A stretch of 64,000 nucleotides of DNA from CAVXYG01 sp963706835 (GTDB taxonomy: Bacteria; Actinomycetota; Actinomycetes; S36-B12; GCA-2699445), in NCBI GenBank assembly GCA_963706835.1, contig CAVPOB010000002.1, forward strand, positions 124,001-188,000, in the 5' to 3' direction. Made by a program: the position numbers and the translations under genes. Shown here in pieces: positions 8,909 to 18,118 of this stretch (its first letter is position 1; the number at the start of each line of letters is the position of its first letter). The notes beneath the pieces were generated by a model. That model searched no databases. It saw only the letters and a program-made list of their open reading frames with translations, and had not been told where the DNA came from.

Positions 8909-11785
8909 TCAGCGCGCGCGTGCGACCATGCTGTCCACGCGGACCGCGACCGGGGCCGACGCACTGCCGGACAGGTAGGTGTGGATGCCGACGCCGCCGG
9001 GGCCCTGCAAGCCCGCCGCGGAGTCCTGCGTCTGCACTTGCCACGTGCTCGGCTCGGGATCACCGGCCAGCCACATGCGCGCCGAGATGATCGTGGGCGA
9101 CGTCCCCATGGCCTCGACCCGCACCATGATGGTCTGGTCGTTGGTGTCCGGCAGCACAGCATCGGAGAGCGCCAGATCGGTAACGGCTCCGGACGCCGCG
9201 ACGCGGGAGAGCCGCAGCGAGGCTCGGCCGTCGGGATCGATGCGCACCTTGGCCCGGTAGGCCGAACCGTCCGGACGCAGCCGTGGCGTCACATTGATGT
9301 AGGCGCCCGAACCCGTCGGCGCACCCTCGATATGGAATTCCGTCACCGTTGTCGCCGAAGCGGCCGCGGCCTCGGGGAGGGCAACCGCCCGACTCACCCC
9401 TGGCTGCAGATCCATCACACCGTGGGACTGCTGCACCTCGTAGTGCTCCGAGGAGCCCTCGATCTTCCAGGGACCGCCCAGCGGCGCGGCGCCGAAGTCG
9501 CCTTCCACCGACCGATCGAAGTGGTCCTGGACGGTGAAGGTGTCGGACGGGGCGGGCACCGGCTCAGGCTCGGGCTCGGGTTCCGGTGCGGGAGCTGGTG
9601 CAGGTGCAGGTGCAGGTGCCGGCTCGGGCTCCGGCTCAGGAGCAGTGACCGGGGATCCCCCGGCGAAGGTCGACCCGTAGGTTCTCGTGCCCGCGGACAC
9701 GAAGGCGTTGATCAGAGCGTCGGAGGGCACGCGAGCGGCCTGGCCCTGCTTGGCCTGCAGTGCGGCCGTCGGGACCCCCGCGCCGGAGACCCAGCCGGTG
9801 CCCGCGAGACCGTTGCTCTCCGCATTGAGCCGGTACCAACTGGAGCCCAGCGCGGTACGCAGACTGCCCAGCGTGTTGGCCGCCACCGACCCGGACCCGC
9901 CCTGCTGGACGTTGATCTGCGCCACCGTCGAGGGCGCCTGGTAGACGTTGCCGTCGATGGTCCCCTTCAGCACCCCGTTGGTCGGGAAGACGGCCGTGGG
10001 GTTGCTCGACGACCCTGCATACCCCTTCACGCAGACCGGGTAGCCGCCCGGGCAGATCCCACCGGACCCCGCGCCTGGGTTGGCCAGCACGTTGTTGACG
10101 AGCATCGTGATCGACGGCCGCCATGTCAGCTTCGGCGTGAGGTTGGGCGAGCCATAGGCACCGGCCCGAGCCTGGTCCAGATCCGAGGAGAGACCGGGTG
10201 GGCAGTCCGCGCTGATGCTGCCGCTCTGCCGGTACCGCTGAGGGTGCTCCGAGCAGAGCCGTCCCGATCCGTAGGTCTTGGAGCGGGTATCGCCAGCAAT
10301 GGTCAGCGGCGTCTGGGACCCGACGATCGTGTTGTTCACCAGACGGCTGTCCGACGACCCGGCCAGCCGTACCGCCGGAGTGGAGTTCGTCGAGTTCGGC
10401 GCGACGACCACGTTGTTCACCATGGTCAAGCCGTGCGAGATCTCGTAGAAGACCCCGGAGTCGCGGTTGTGGATGAGCCGACTATTGGCCAGCAGCGCGT
10501 CGTAGTTCGACTGGTCCCACCACACGCCATGGCTGGTGTTGTTGGAGATGTCGCTGCCGATGATCTGCATACGGTGTGTCTTGGAGGCCTTCACGGCCCC
10601 GGACTTCGGCGCGGTGACGAACTCGGCGTGCGCATTGGTACCGCTGATCGCGACGTTCAGCAGCGACGTGTCGTCGGTGTAGGTGGCGTTGACGCCGAGC
10701 CACTGCGCGCGGTCGATGGTGACACGATCCACCGTCGTCCGCTTGGTGAGCTGCTTGCCACCGGCGGCATCGCCACCCATCACCCGCAGGCCCGTCGCAG
10801 TGACATCTCGCAGCACCACATCGCGGATGACCGCGTCGTTGGCCGCGAACGACACCCGGATGCCGGAGTCCGGCCACGCCGGCGAGTGCCGCACCAGCGA
10901 CAGGCCCTCGATGCGCACACCGTCGGCAGCCACCAGGAACATGGTCCCGGTCGACTGCGACACGCGGACCTTGCTGATGTCGGCTGAATCCGGCCCGCTC
11001 AAGTAGAGCCGGGAGAGCGGGGGGTTGGCGTCGCTGCCGGACGAGCGCTCCACATAGAAGGTGCCGGGCACGACCTTGCCCTTGCTCAGCACCTGTACCA
11101 GCGACTTGCCGTTGACCCAGACCTGATCGGGGTAGTAGCCGGTGATGACGCGCGGCTTGGTGCCGCTGGGGCATCCGGTACCGCTACCGCTCGGCGTGGT
11201 GTAGCTCGTGCCGGAGCTGGCCACGCAGCGCCAGCCGCGCTCCGCCGCAAGCCCGGTGGGCGCCCCGTTGCGGAACGTGGCCTCGGGCAAGGCGTTGAGG
11301 TTGAGGCCCTCACCGAGGGCGGCCGGCACCGGCCGGTAGCCCACGTACCGCAGTGATCCCTCGGCGGTGGCCGTGCCCGCGGGCACGGAGCCGTCGAACG
11401 TCGGGACCTCACCCGGCTGGGCCATGATCGTCAACTTCTTGCTGATGGCAGTGACGTTCGGCTGTGCCGGATACGTCCCGCCGCGGACGACGATGACCGA
11501 GCCCGCCGACGCCCTATCGACGGCGCGCTGCAGCGTCTTCAACGGGCTCGAAGAGGTACCGGCTGCGCTATCGCTGCCGTTGGGCGCGACGTACAGCTTG
11601 GTCCCCGGCAGACTGCTGGGCTGGGTGGTGCTCGGTAGCGCCGCACCGGCCTGCTCCGGGCTGCGGTTGGTGGCCGCTGCCGCCGGGGCGGGCTTGGACA
11701 GTCCGACACCGACGGCGAGTAGACACCCGACCAGCGCGATGATGATCGCTCGCCGGTTCCCGTGGACGTGCGGAAGTGCCGCCAT
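8909..11785 (-). CDS. Secreted right-handed beta-helix repeat protein with Pro-linked C-terminal domain
   Basis: 958 residues. The N-terminus is a cleavable signal (hydrophobic IIIALVGCLLAVGVGL, then AxA sites near 35-38). Residues about 62-110 (LYVAPNGSDSAAGTSSSPLK) are the usual start of pectin-lyase-like parallel beta-helix proteins, and repeated VDRVTIDRA / MQIIGSDISNNTSHGV rungs continue to about 560. A low-complexity PEPEPAPAP linker (about 730-755) leads to a C-terminal beta-sandwich of about 205 residues resembling a laminin-G-like carbohydrate-binding fold. It is probably an exported polysaccharide-binding or -degrading protein; catalytic residues cannot be identified. An AGGGGA ribosome binding site precedes the ATG at 11785. 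Confidence 0.8.
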   Translation of the reverse strand: MAALPHVHGNRRAIIIALVGCLLAVGVGLSKPAPAAAATNRSPEQAGAALPSTTQPSSLPGTKLYVAPNGSDSAAGTSSSPLKTLQRAVDRASAGSVIVVRGGTYPAQPNVTAISKKLTIMAQPGEVPTFDGSVPAGTATAEGSLRYVGYRPVPAALGEGLNLNALPEATFRNGAPTGLAAERGWRCVASSGTSYTTPSGSGTGCPSGTKPRVITGYYPDQVWVNGKSLVQVLSKGKVVPGTFYVERSSGSDANPPLSRLYLSGPDSADISKVRVSQSTGTMFLVAADGVRIEGLSLVRHSPAWPDSGIRVSFAANDAVIRDVVLRDVTATGLRVMGGDAAGGKQLTKRTTVDRVTIDRAQWLGVNATYTDDTSLLNVAISGTNAHAEFVTAPKSGAVKASKTHRMQIIGSDISNNTSHGVWWDQSNYDALLANSRLIHNRDSGVFYEISHGLTMVNNVVVAPNSTNSTPAVRLAGSSDSRLVNNTIVGSQTPLTIAGDTRSKTYGSGRLCSEHPQRYRQSGSISADCPPGLSSDLDQARAGAYGSPNLTPKLTWRPSITMLVNNVLANPGAGSGGICPGGYPVCVKGYAGSSSNPTAVFPTNGVLKGTIDGNVYQAPSTVAQINVQQGGSGSVAANTLGSLRTALGSSWYRLNAESNGLAGTGWVSGAGVPTAALQAKQGQAARVPSDALINAFVSAGTRTYGSTFAGGSPVTAPEPEPEPAPAPAPAPAPAPEPEPEPEPVPAPSDTFTVQDHFDRSVEGDFGAAPLGGPWKIEGSSEHYEVQQSHGVMDLQPGVSRAVALPEAAAASATTVTEFHIEGAPTGSGAYINVTPRLRPDGSAYRAKVRIDPDGRASLRLSRVAASGAVTDLALSDAVLPDTNDQTIMVRVEAMGTSPTIISARMWLAGDPEPSTWQVQTQDSAAGLQGPGGVGIHTYLSGSASAPVAVRVDSMVARAR

Positions 11786-12113
11786 GAGGTTCCCCTAACG
11801 TTGATCTCCCCAACGCCAAGTGACCCTATGTCACAAACGTGTCACATTCAAATCTCTTGGATGTCGTAGATATCACACGGGAACATCTCGAAAGCTTCGT
11901 ACGCTATGGCTTCGTACGCTATGGCTAGGCTACGGTCGCCGACCCCGGGTCGAGGTCCATTTGCCTGCATCTGTGGCCCTAGCAGGGGTCCGCGGCGCTC
12001 CGCTGCTGCATCGGCGTTGCCGGATACTCCACGTACTCCACGCGGGCGAGCGTTGGTGGGCCTGGTGGCCACTGCCCATGTCGGGTGCGGCGACTGGGCC
12101 GCTGGCCCGCGCG
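11786..12113. other. Gene-free region with a perfect 15-bp tandem repeat
   Basis: This 328-base stretch is upstream of the beta-helix gene and downstream of the flavoprotein gene, both on the minus strand. It contains GCTTCGTACGCTATG twice in direct succession (11894-11908 and 11909-11923) and a TGTCACAAACGTGTCACA motif near 11829-11846. The 11820-11930 part is clearly lower in GC than its surroundings, as expected for a promoter and operator zone. No gene is supported here. Confidence 0.6.
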
Positions 12114-12569
12114 CTAGTTGACCGCTGCCAGTGCGACCAACCCAGCCAAGTCCCGGCACGCCTCCCGATCGGCCGCGCTCACTGCGCCCACCACGCTGAC
12201 GGAGGGCCTCACCGCCCGCCAGCCCAGGCCCTTGGCGATCGCTTCCACCGCGCGGACCGCTCCGGCCGTGTCGTTGTTGCCATGGACGAGCAGTCCATAT
12301 GGCCGGCCCCGGGTCGCTTCCAGGACCGGGTAGTAGACGGTGTCGAAGAAGTGCTTCAGCGCACCGGACATGTAGCCGATGTTCGCGGGGGTCGCCAGCA
12401 GATAGGCATCAGCGGCAAACACGTCGACGGCCGTCGCCGCCAGCGCGGGCCGCACCAACAGTTCGACCGGCACCGCCTCTGCGGCCTCGGCCACCCCGGC
12501 CGACAGCGCCTCCAACAACTCCTGTGTCGCGGGCGAGGTGGTGTGGTGCACCAGCAGCACAGCAGCCAT
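12114..12569 (-). CDS. Flavodoxin/NADPH-dependent FMN reductase-like protein
   Basis: 151 residues from the ATG at 12569. The N-terminal beta strand plus loop VLLVHHTTSPATQELL is a flavodoxin-type phosphate-binding loop for FMN, followed by LLATPANIGYMSGALKHFFDTVYY, the usual FMN ring-binding loop of the WrbA/flavodoxin-reductase group, and LLVHGNNDTAGA as a third loop. It is a small cytosolic FMN protein likely to transfer electrons or reduce quinones or other small molecules. It is monocistronic and divergent from the DoxX-like gene. Confidence 0.75.
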   Translation of the reverse strand: MAAVLLVHHTTSPATQELLEALSAGVAEAAEAVPVELLVRPALAATAVDVFAADAYLLATPANIGYMSGALKHFFDTVYYPVLEATRGRPYGLLVHGNNDTAGAVRAVEAIAKGLGWRAVRPSVSVVGAVSAADREACRDLAGLVALAAVN

Positions 12570-12743
12570 CGGATCAGCCTGACCGTTGCGGCCACCGTTT
12601 GGCAACGCCTGCTCTGAGGTGGCCGGCTTGCCGTGCCAGTTGGCGCCCCGGCGGTGATCGAGAACACCGAGCTGCCACTGGGAGCTTCGGCGGGAACGGC
12701 CATCGCGGTGTCGGCGGGCCCGGACGTGGCGCAGGATGGTGGG

Positions 12744-13148
12744 GTGGATGTCCGTACCCCCGCCCGATGGCTGCTCGCGGGCTTCCTGCTGGTGGCTGGG
12801 TTCGCGCACTTCGCCGCGGCCGAGTCGTTCCTGGCGCAGGTGCCATCGTGGCTGCCCTGGCCGGAGGCGATCGTGGCGGTTTCAGGCGTCATGGAGTTGG
12901 CGCTCGGCGCGGTCCTCCTGGTGCGGCCCGGTCCGGCCATCGGCTGGCTGACGGCGGCCTTCTTCGTGGTGATCTTTCCTGGCAACATCGCCCAGTTCCT
13001 CGAAGGCAACGATGGATTCGGCCTGGACAGCGACCTCGCGCGGGGCCTGCGACTGCTGTTCCAGCCAGTGCTCATCGCATGGGCCCTATGGTGCACCGGC
13101 GCCTGGCGGGCTTGGCGGGAGCGAGGCACCACAGCGGCTCGGCGCTAG
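12744..13148 (+). CDS. DoxX-like four-helix membrane protein
   Basis: 134 residues from the GTG at 12744, preceded by AGGATGGTGG. Four hydrophobic segments, the sequence FAHFAAAESFLAQVP, a conserved Pro-Glu turn (PWPEAIVAVSGVMELALG) and FFVVIFPGNIAQF are typical of the DoxX/DUF4345-like small membrane proteins. Family members accompany quinone- and redox-linked proteins; this one is divergent from an FMN-binding protein gene, which fits a redox link. The specific role is unknown. Confidence 0.75.
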   Translation: MDVRTPARWLLAGFLLVAGFAHFAAAESFLAQVPSWLPWPEAIVAVSGVMELALGAVLLVRPGPAIGWLTAAFFVVIFPGNIAQFLEGNDGFGLDSDLARGLRLLFQPVLIAWALWCTGAWRAWRERGTTAARR

Positions 13149-13286
13149 AGCGCGGCGCGGGGGTGTCCGGCATTCGGGTTGGCCTCGCGCGGGAGGGCGG
13201 ACGGGTGGGCGGTTGCCGTGATGCTGGCGAGGGCCGGGGGTGTGTGATCGCGACGGGGTTGGATCTGGCTTTGCGTGTGGCTTCCA

Positions 13287-13591
13287 TGCACCCGGGATGG
13301 GGGTCTGCACCCGCCAGCGACTGGATCAGGGCCCGCGCGCCATCAATGCACCCGGTATGGGGGTCTGCACCCGCAATGGGGGTCTGCACCCGGGATGGGG
13401 GCTGATCCGGCCCGGCGTGCGGCATCAGTGCACCCGGTATGGGGGTCTGCACCCGCAACGGGGGCTGATCCGGCCGACACGCCGGGCTCCAACCCCCACC
13501 CCGGGTGCAAACCCCCACCCCGGGTGCAGCAACAGCCCAGAAGTCGTGGATTCCGCCCCCGAATCGGGTGCAGACAACCGGCGCGGGTGCA
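13287..13591. repeat. Interspersed GC-rich repeat, cluster B
   Basis: The gene-free stretch 13149-13799 lies between two convergent genes. It holds forward copies starting at 13287, 13350 (an expanded trimer of half-units) and 13429, then inverted copies at about 13498-13528 and 13553-13591. Half-units are TGCACCCG-N4-GGGGGT. The second inverted copy is degenerate. The rest of the stretch shows nothing I can name. Confidence 0.85.
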
Positions 13592-13799
13592 GAGTCCCGG
13601 CTCGCGGCGTGCCTCGGCGTCTCGGGGAGCGACTCGGGCATCCGCACCGGAGGCAAACGGCGAAGTCGAACGCCAACCGACATCCAGCAAGCCGGATCGC
13701 CGGGACCGATCAGCATCGTGACCGGGCGCCCGTCCGGCACCCCCAGATGCTGAGCCGCGCCGGATACTCCGGGCCACCCAACGCACTCCGGCAGCCCCC

Positions 13800-14582
13800 T
13801 CAGGAGTCCTGGGCCATTCCGCGGGCCAGTTGCTGGGCCTCGGCGAGACCGGTCCGCAGCGCTTCCAGGTCGGAGCCGGCGTCGCGCAGGGCTTCCCCGG
13901 CGGTGTCGTGCTGGTAGGAGTCGGCGCCCATCGTGACCACTTCGCCCATCCGGGTGGCGACCGACTCCAGGCCGACGACCGCCGCAGCCATCCGGGCCAG
14001 CAGCATCTCGCGCAGGCTGTGCATCCGCTCCAGCCCAGCGAGTTGCTGGTCGAGGGCGGCAACAGCGCGGCGTCGCTCCTCGGCCAGCATCGGATCAGTC
14101 GTCCGCTCCAACTTGGCGACCAGTGCCGTGCGGTCGGCCGCGACGGCCGGTGCGTTGGCGCTGGTGAGGATCTGCTCGGCAAGGGTGACGCGGCCCGCCA
14201 GATCGGTCAGCGAGGCGATGACTGCGTCCACGCCGTCGTCCATGCGCCCCACCTCTGAGCGCAGCCACGCATCCCCGGGGCGCTCGGCGAGATCGGCCAT
14301 CCGGGAACGGGCCCGCCGCGCGCGCTGCAGGTAGCTGTCGGCCTGGGAACCGCGCGCGGGCAGCGGCAGCGCGTCGGAACGGCCCGTCACCGCCGATGGG
14401 CGATCGCGGTGCACCAGCACGCCGACGCCGACCTTCGTGCCGAGCACGACCGATCCCACGACGACGGCGGCCAGGACCCCCAAGATCCCGCCGGCACCGC
14501 CGAGCACCGCCCAGGCGAGGCCGCCGGCGAACACGGCGAGCAACCATCCCCAGGGATCCCGGAGTTCGTCGCGCGCGGCCAT
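13800..14582 (-). CDS. Membrane-anchored coiled-coil protein of unknown function
   Basis: 260 residues from the ATG at 14582 (a GTG at 14588 is in frame). Two adjacent hydrophobic segments at the N-terminus (WGWLLAVFAGGLAWAVLGGA and GILGVLAAVVVGSVVLGTKV) are followed by about 200 residues rich in Ala, Arg, Glu and Leu with heptad character, ending in Asp-Ser. I do not recognise the family. It lies directly downstream of the substrate-binding/VWA protein gene on the same strand with a 31-base gap, and I infer it works with it at the membrane. Resemblance to toxic-anion-resistance (TelA-like) helical proteins is only superficial. Confidence 0.6.
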   Translation of the reverse strand: MAARDELRDPWGWLLAVFAGGLAWAVLGGAGGILGVLAAVVVGSVVLGTKVGVGVLVHRDRPSAVTGRSDALPLPARGSQADSYLQRARRARSRMADLAERPGDAWLRSEVGRMDDGVDAVIASLTDLAGRVTLAEQILTSANAPAVAADRTALVAKLERTTDPMLAEERRRAVAALDQQLAGLERMHSLREMLLARMAAAVVGLESVATRMGEVVTMGADSYQHDTAGEALRDAGSDLEALRTGLAEAQQLARGMAQDS

Positions 14583-14613
14583 AGTCACCAGTGTGCCGGA
14601 CGGGCTGTCTCGC

Positions 14614-16423
14614 TCAGAAGTTGCTGAGGACGCTGGTCAGCACGTTGTCGATGGACGTGGGATCGGATGCGTCGTAGTACTCCGCCGCCGATGCCTCCGC
14701 GATCGACTCCAGCGCTTCGGCGTCGGCCTCCGAGCCGTAGCCGATGGTGAACACCCGGATCGAGGTGTCGGCGCTCTCCCCCTCCAATTGGCGCAGCAGA
14801 CTAGTCCAGATCGGTATCGGGCGGGTACTCGTTGCGGCCGTCGGACAGCAGCACGATCGCGTTGATCCGGCTGGTGTCCAGCTCGGCCAGCATCTGCTCC
14901 TGCGCCTCACGGGTGGTGGCGTACAGCGCCGTCCCCCCATCCGGCACGAGCCCCGCGACCGCCTGCTGGATCGCCGGCTTGCTCTGGGCGCCCGCGCCGA
15001 TCGGCACTAGGGACGCCCACGGCTCGCCGGCGGGTCCGCGATCCGTGGCGAAGATCCACAGGCCGACCTCATCGGTGTCGGCGAAACCGGCAACAGCGGT
15101 GGCGGTCGCGTCGGCTGCCAACTGCAGTCGGGTGGCGCCCACCCCGGCCACGTCGGCCCCCATGGAGCCGGAGACGTCCAGCACCATCAGCACCCGGGCC
15201 CGCTTGCGCAGATCGTCCCAGGACTGCTGGATGACGCCGAGGACCGACGGCTCGGGCGGCGCCAGGATCGTCGCCGGCCCCTCGGGGAGGAAACCATTGT
15301 CCCGGCTGAGCACTGATCCGGCCTCGCCGGTGTAGCTGCGGAACCCGGCGTCGGTGAATCGCCGCTGCCCCTCTTCGGACTGGATGTAGGCGGCGAACTG
15401 CTGCGCGCCCTCCCGCTTGGCGTCGTCCACCCAGTCGGCCTGCAGGATGAACCACGGGTTGTCCGACAGCAGCGTCCCCTCCTCCGGGTACACCGCCACC
15501 AGTGGGATGTCCGGTTCCACCGCGCCGGCCAGGGTGTCCGGATCCCCGGTCGGATTGCCGAGGTTGTAGTCCAGGACCGACTTCTCCTCCACGGTGACCG
15601 CGGAGACGTAGGTGAGGCCGCGACCTTGATCGGCGGCCGCGGCCATGTTGTCCAGGAAGGTGAGTGTGGTGTCCCCGTAGTGGACCACGGCGCTCTCCAC
15701 GGTGCTGACGAAGTCCCTGGTCGCCGGATCCTGCACGCGTTCCACGGTGAGGTCGCTGGCCAGGCCGGTGGCGGCGAAGTAGGTCCCGATCGTGGCGTTG
15801 AGCCCGCTGGTGGAGAAGTAGGGGTTCGTCTTGCCGAGTTTGAACGGCCCCCATTCGGGGTGGCCCGCCGACCCCCAGCCCTGCGGGTTCTCGGTGAGGG
15901 CGGCGAGGTCGCCCCAGCCGATCTGCTCATCCGGCCAGCCCAGCGCCTCCGCCATCGGCCGGGGCATGGCGATCACCAGCGGCGTGGTGGCGATGGATTC
16001 GGCTTGCGCGGGCAGGATGTCCGGCAGGTCGGCGTCGGTGCGCGCCTGCCGGGTCAGCCCTGCCCACGAGGAGGCGGCCGGGGACCAGACGTCCGGGCGG
16101 GGGCCGTCGATCTGCTCATCCCACTGCGGCTGGGCCAGTGCATCGGCTGCGGCCCCGCTGGCCTTGGCGACCACGGTGGCTCCCACGCAGGTGCCGCCGG
16201 CCTCCGGCCCGGTGCGATTCCACTCGGCAGCCAGTTGCGACAACAGGCCGGCCTTCTCGCTGGAGGCCGCCACCACGATCTCGGTACAGTCCTCGGGCAC
16301 CTCGGCGCCGCCGTCGGCGTCCGGCTCGTCACTGCCGCTGCTGAGCAGGAACACCATCGCGATGAGCACCGATCCGACGACGGCCGCGACGATCAGCGAC
16401 ACCTTCGACCGACCCTCAGCCAT
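14614..16423 (-). CDS. Substrate-binding and VWA domain protein (one single-base frameshift)
   Basis: About 602 residues once one extra base near 14801-14805 is removed: the frame reads DTDLD then a stop, while the next frame continues SLLRQLEGESADTS. An N-terminal membrane anchor (VSLIVAAVVGSVLIAMVFLL) precedes an extracellular solute-binding-like domain (about 40-350) and a C-terminal von Willebrand A domain whose metal-ion site DVSGSMG starts near 405, with SDGRNEYP later. Such fusions are known in actinobacteria without a firm function; they may bind a ligand and metal-dependently a partner outside the cell. The neighbour at 13800-14582 is probably its partner. The insertion (GGAC[T]AGTC) looks like a sequence error, but a real pseudogene is possible. 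Confidence 0.75.
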
Positions 16424-17013
16424 CCGGCCCACCCCCTTTGTTTCGCCTCCAGTATCGCCCTGCTGCCGTGATGGTCGGTCCGGCGGCGCTTGCGCTATCT
16501 CCTGCAGGGCTGGCAAGCCACAGGCGGTCAGGCCGCAATGGGAAAGTACCGGTCGGAGAATGCTGCGGCCGACCGGCCCGTAGCCTGATCTCCCCTGCAG
16601 CCCTGGCTGGGCGTGCCGGTGCGGTCCCCCACGCCGAGACGAAGTGGGTACCGATCGCTGGACCGGGATAGATACTGGCATCAGCTCGAGGCGTGCTCGT
16701 GGGCTTCGGGTCGCCGCTCCATAAGCCGCCGGCCAACACCGACCCGGCTCCTCGCCACGTGCTGAGTACCGGCACCGAAGGCCGAGTGATCACGTCGCAC
16801 CGACGCAGCACCCCCGCGTCTGACCGGCTGACCCTGCACCCCTGCGGCCTGCGGCCGGGCGTGCACCTATCCCCGTCACCGAGGCGAACCAACGACTCTG
16901 GGCTACCGGTCCGTGTCGGGCCGGTTTGTCACTCTGACTCGGCGGGTATTGATCGCTCGTAGGCTCAAGACGGATGGTGCCGTGCCGCTTGACGGCGGCG
17001 AGGGGGAGGACGC
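16424..17013. other. Gene-free region before the GTPase cassette
   Basis: About 590 bases between a minus-strand gene and the plus-strand GTPase cassette; promoters for both must lie here. The only structure I see is an inverted repeat, ccggtcgg (16549-16556) and ccgaccgg (16569-16576), with a 12-base loop. Reading frames crossing it lack credible protein features. No RNA gene was recognised. Confidence 0.4.
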
Positions 17014-17657
17014 GTGGCAATACCGGTGCTGATGGTGTGGATCTCGGCGGCAGTCGCAACAGGGGTCATCTCCCTGGCGGCCGCGCTGGCGGTCAACAAG
17101 TGGCTGCGGATGAAGAAGACCGTCGCATTCATCGGCCGATCCGGGTCTGGCAAGACGACGCTCGCGCATTACCTGGAGCACGGGGAACCTGCCCGGAGGC
17201 GGATCTCCGCCGACCATCAGCCAGCGGGAGGTCGAGGGCGAAGGCGCAGGGCCTGTCCATCATCATCGTGGACTCGGCGGGAGACCGCCTCGCGCAGTGG
17301 GAGAAGGGTGTCGCCGGCGCCTCTGGAGTCGTCTACTTCTTCGATGCGAGCCTGGTCGCGAGCGGCGACCAGGAGGCCCTCAGCGCTATGGCTGCAGATG
17401 CGGACCACATCAAGGACCTCCTCAACAAGGAGGGCTGGGTCGGCGAGCGGCGCTTCACACTGCTGGGGACGCACGCTGACCAGTTCCAATCCAGAGGCGA
17501 TGAGAGCCGGGTGCGCAAGGCTTGGGAAGTACAGGCGCTGCGCAACGCATGCGAGCTGGGGGATGACGACGTGATCATCGGATCGCTGGTTGACGCCTCG
17601 GGCGCCGGTCGCATCGCGTCGAAGGTGGCCCGGCGGCAGATGAAGGGCCAGGCATGA
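17014..17657 (+). CDS. Membrane-anchored small GTPase-like protein (two single-base frameshifts)
   Basis: 213 residues after removing two extra bases (644 nt minus 2 equals 214 codons). An N-terminal transmembrane helix (about 5-28) is followed by a Ras/SR-beta-type P-loop domain: G1 GRSGSGKTT at about 42-50, G3 DSAGD after the strand LSIIIV, a strand VVYFFDASLV, and a G4-like THAD in LLGTHADQF. The first insertion is near 17185-17200; the second is in GCAGG[G]CCT at about 17247-17254. GAGGGGGAGGA precedes the GTG. Its stop overlaps the next ATG (ATGA), and three genes form a coupled unit. It resembles the SRP receptor beta layout (helix plus GTPase) but the role is unknown. Frameshifts may be sequence errors. 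Confidence 0.7.
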
Positions 17658-18118
17658 TCAACATCCCGTGGACCCGGAATCGGGGGCCGAGGGTGGTGGT
17701 GGTCGCTCCCGCTGTCTCAATCCGGACACCGCCACGCGTCTTCGCCAGCGAGCGGGGGGCCCCGGCACAGCCCCTGGTGGGCTCCTCCCCCGACGCGAAG
17801 GCAGGCAGTAGCCAGGAGATCGCAAGAACCTATCGGGTGATCGAATCCAGGACAGCGGCCGTGACGGGGAACGGGACCTATAAGTCGTGGCGGGACCGCC
17901 GCTGGGCGGTCCTGCAGTTCACCGTTGAAGTGCCTGACACCCGCCCGCAAGTACTGCTGGCCCGAGTCCAGACCGCCTCGCTCCGCTTCGCCGATCTGCA
18001 GCCAACCCATTCGTCGATCATGGAATGCGCACGGGCGGCCGGCCTGGCCCTCGATGCCGACCATGTCGCCGCGGGGCTGCACCACCTCAGCATGTCCATC
18101 ACCGATCGGAGGCCGTGA
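17654..18118 (+). CDS. Unknown protein, second gene of GTPase cassette
   Basis: 154 residues, not recognised. There is no signal peptide or membrane helix. The first 55 residues are Pro/Ala/Ser-rich and probably disordered; the rest (EIARTYRVIESRTAAVTGNG onward) looks alpha/beta with a WRDRRWAVLQFTVEVPD strand region. The start overlaps the GTPase stop by ATGA and the stop overlaps the next start by TGATG, so its expression is tied to both neighbours. I infer a cytosolic partner or regulator of the GTPase. Confidence 0.65.
   Translation: MINIPWTRNRGPRVVVVAPAVSIRTPPRVFASERGAPAQPLVGSSPDAKAGSSQEIARTYRVIESRTAAVTGNGTYKSWRDRRWAVLQFTVEVPDTRPQVLLARVQTASLRFADLQPTHSSIMECARAAGLALDADHVAAGLHHLSMSITDRRP

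Noticed and set aside
14614..14940. Independent small gene after the VWA protein
   Set aside because: It is the real C-terminus of the VWA protein, displaced by one inserted base.
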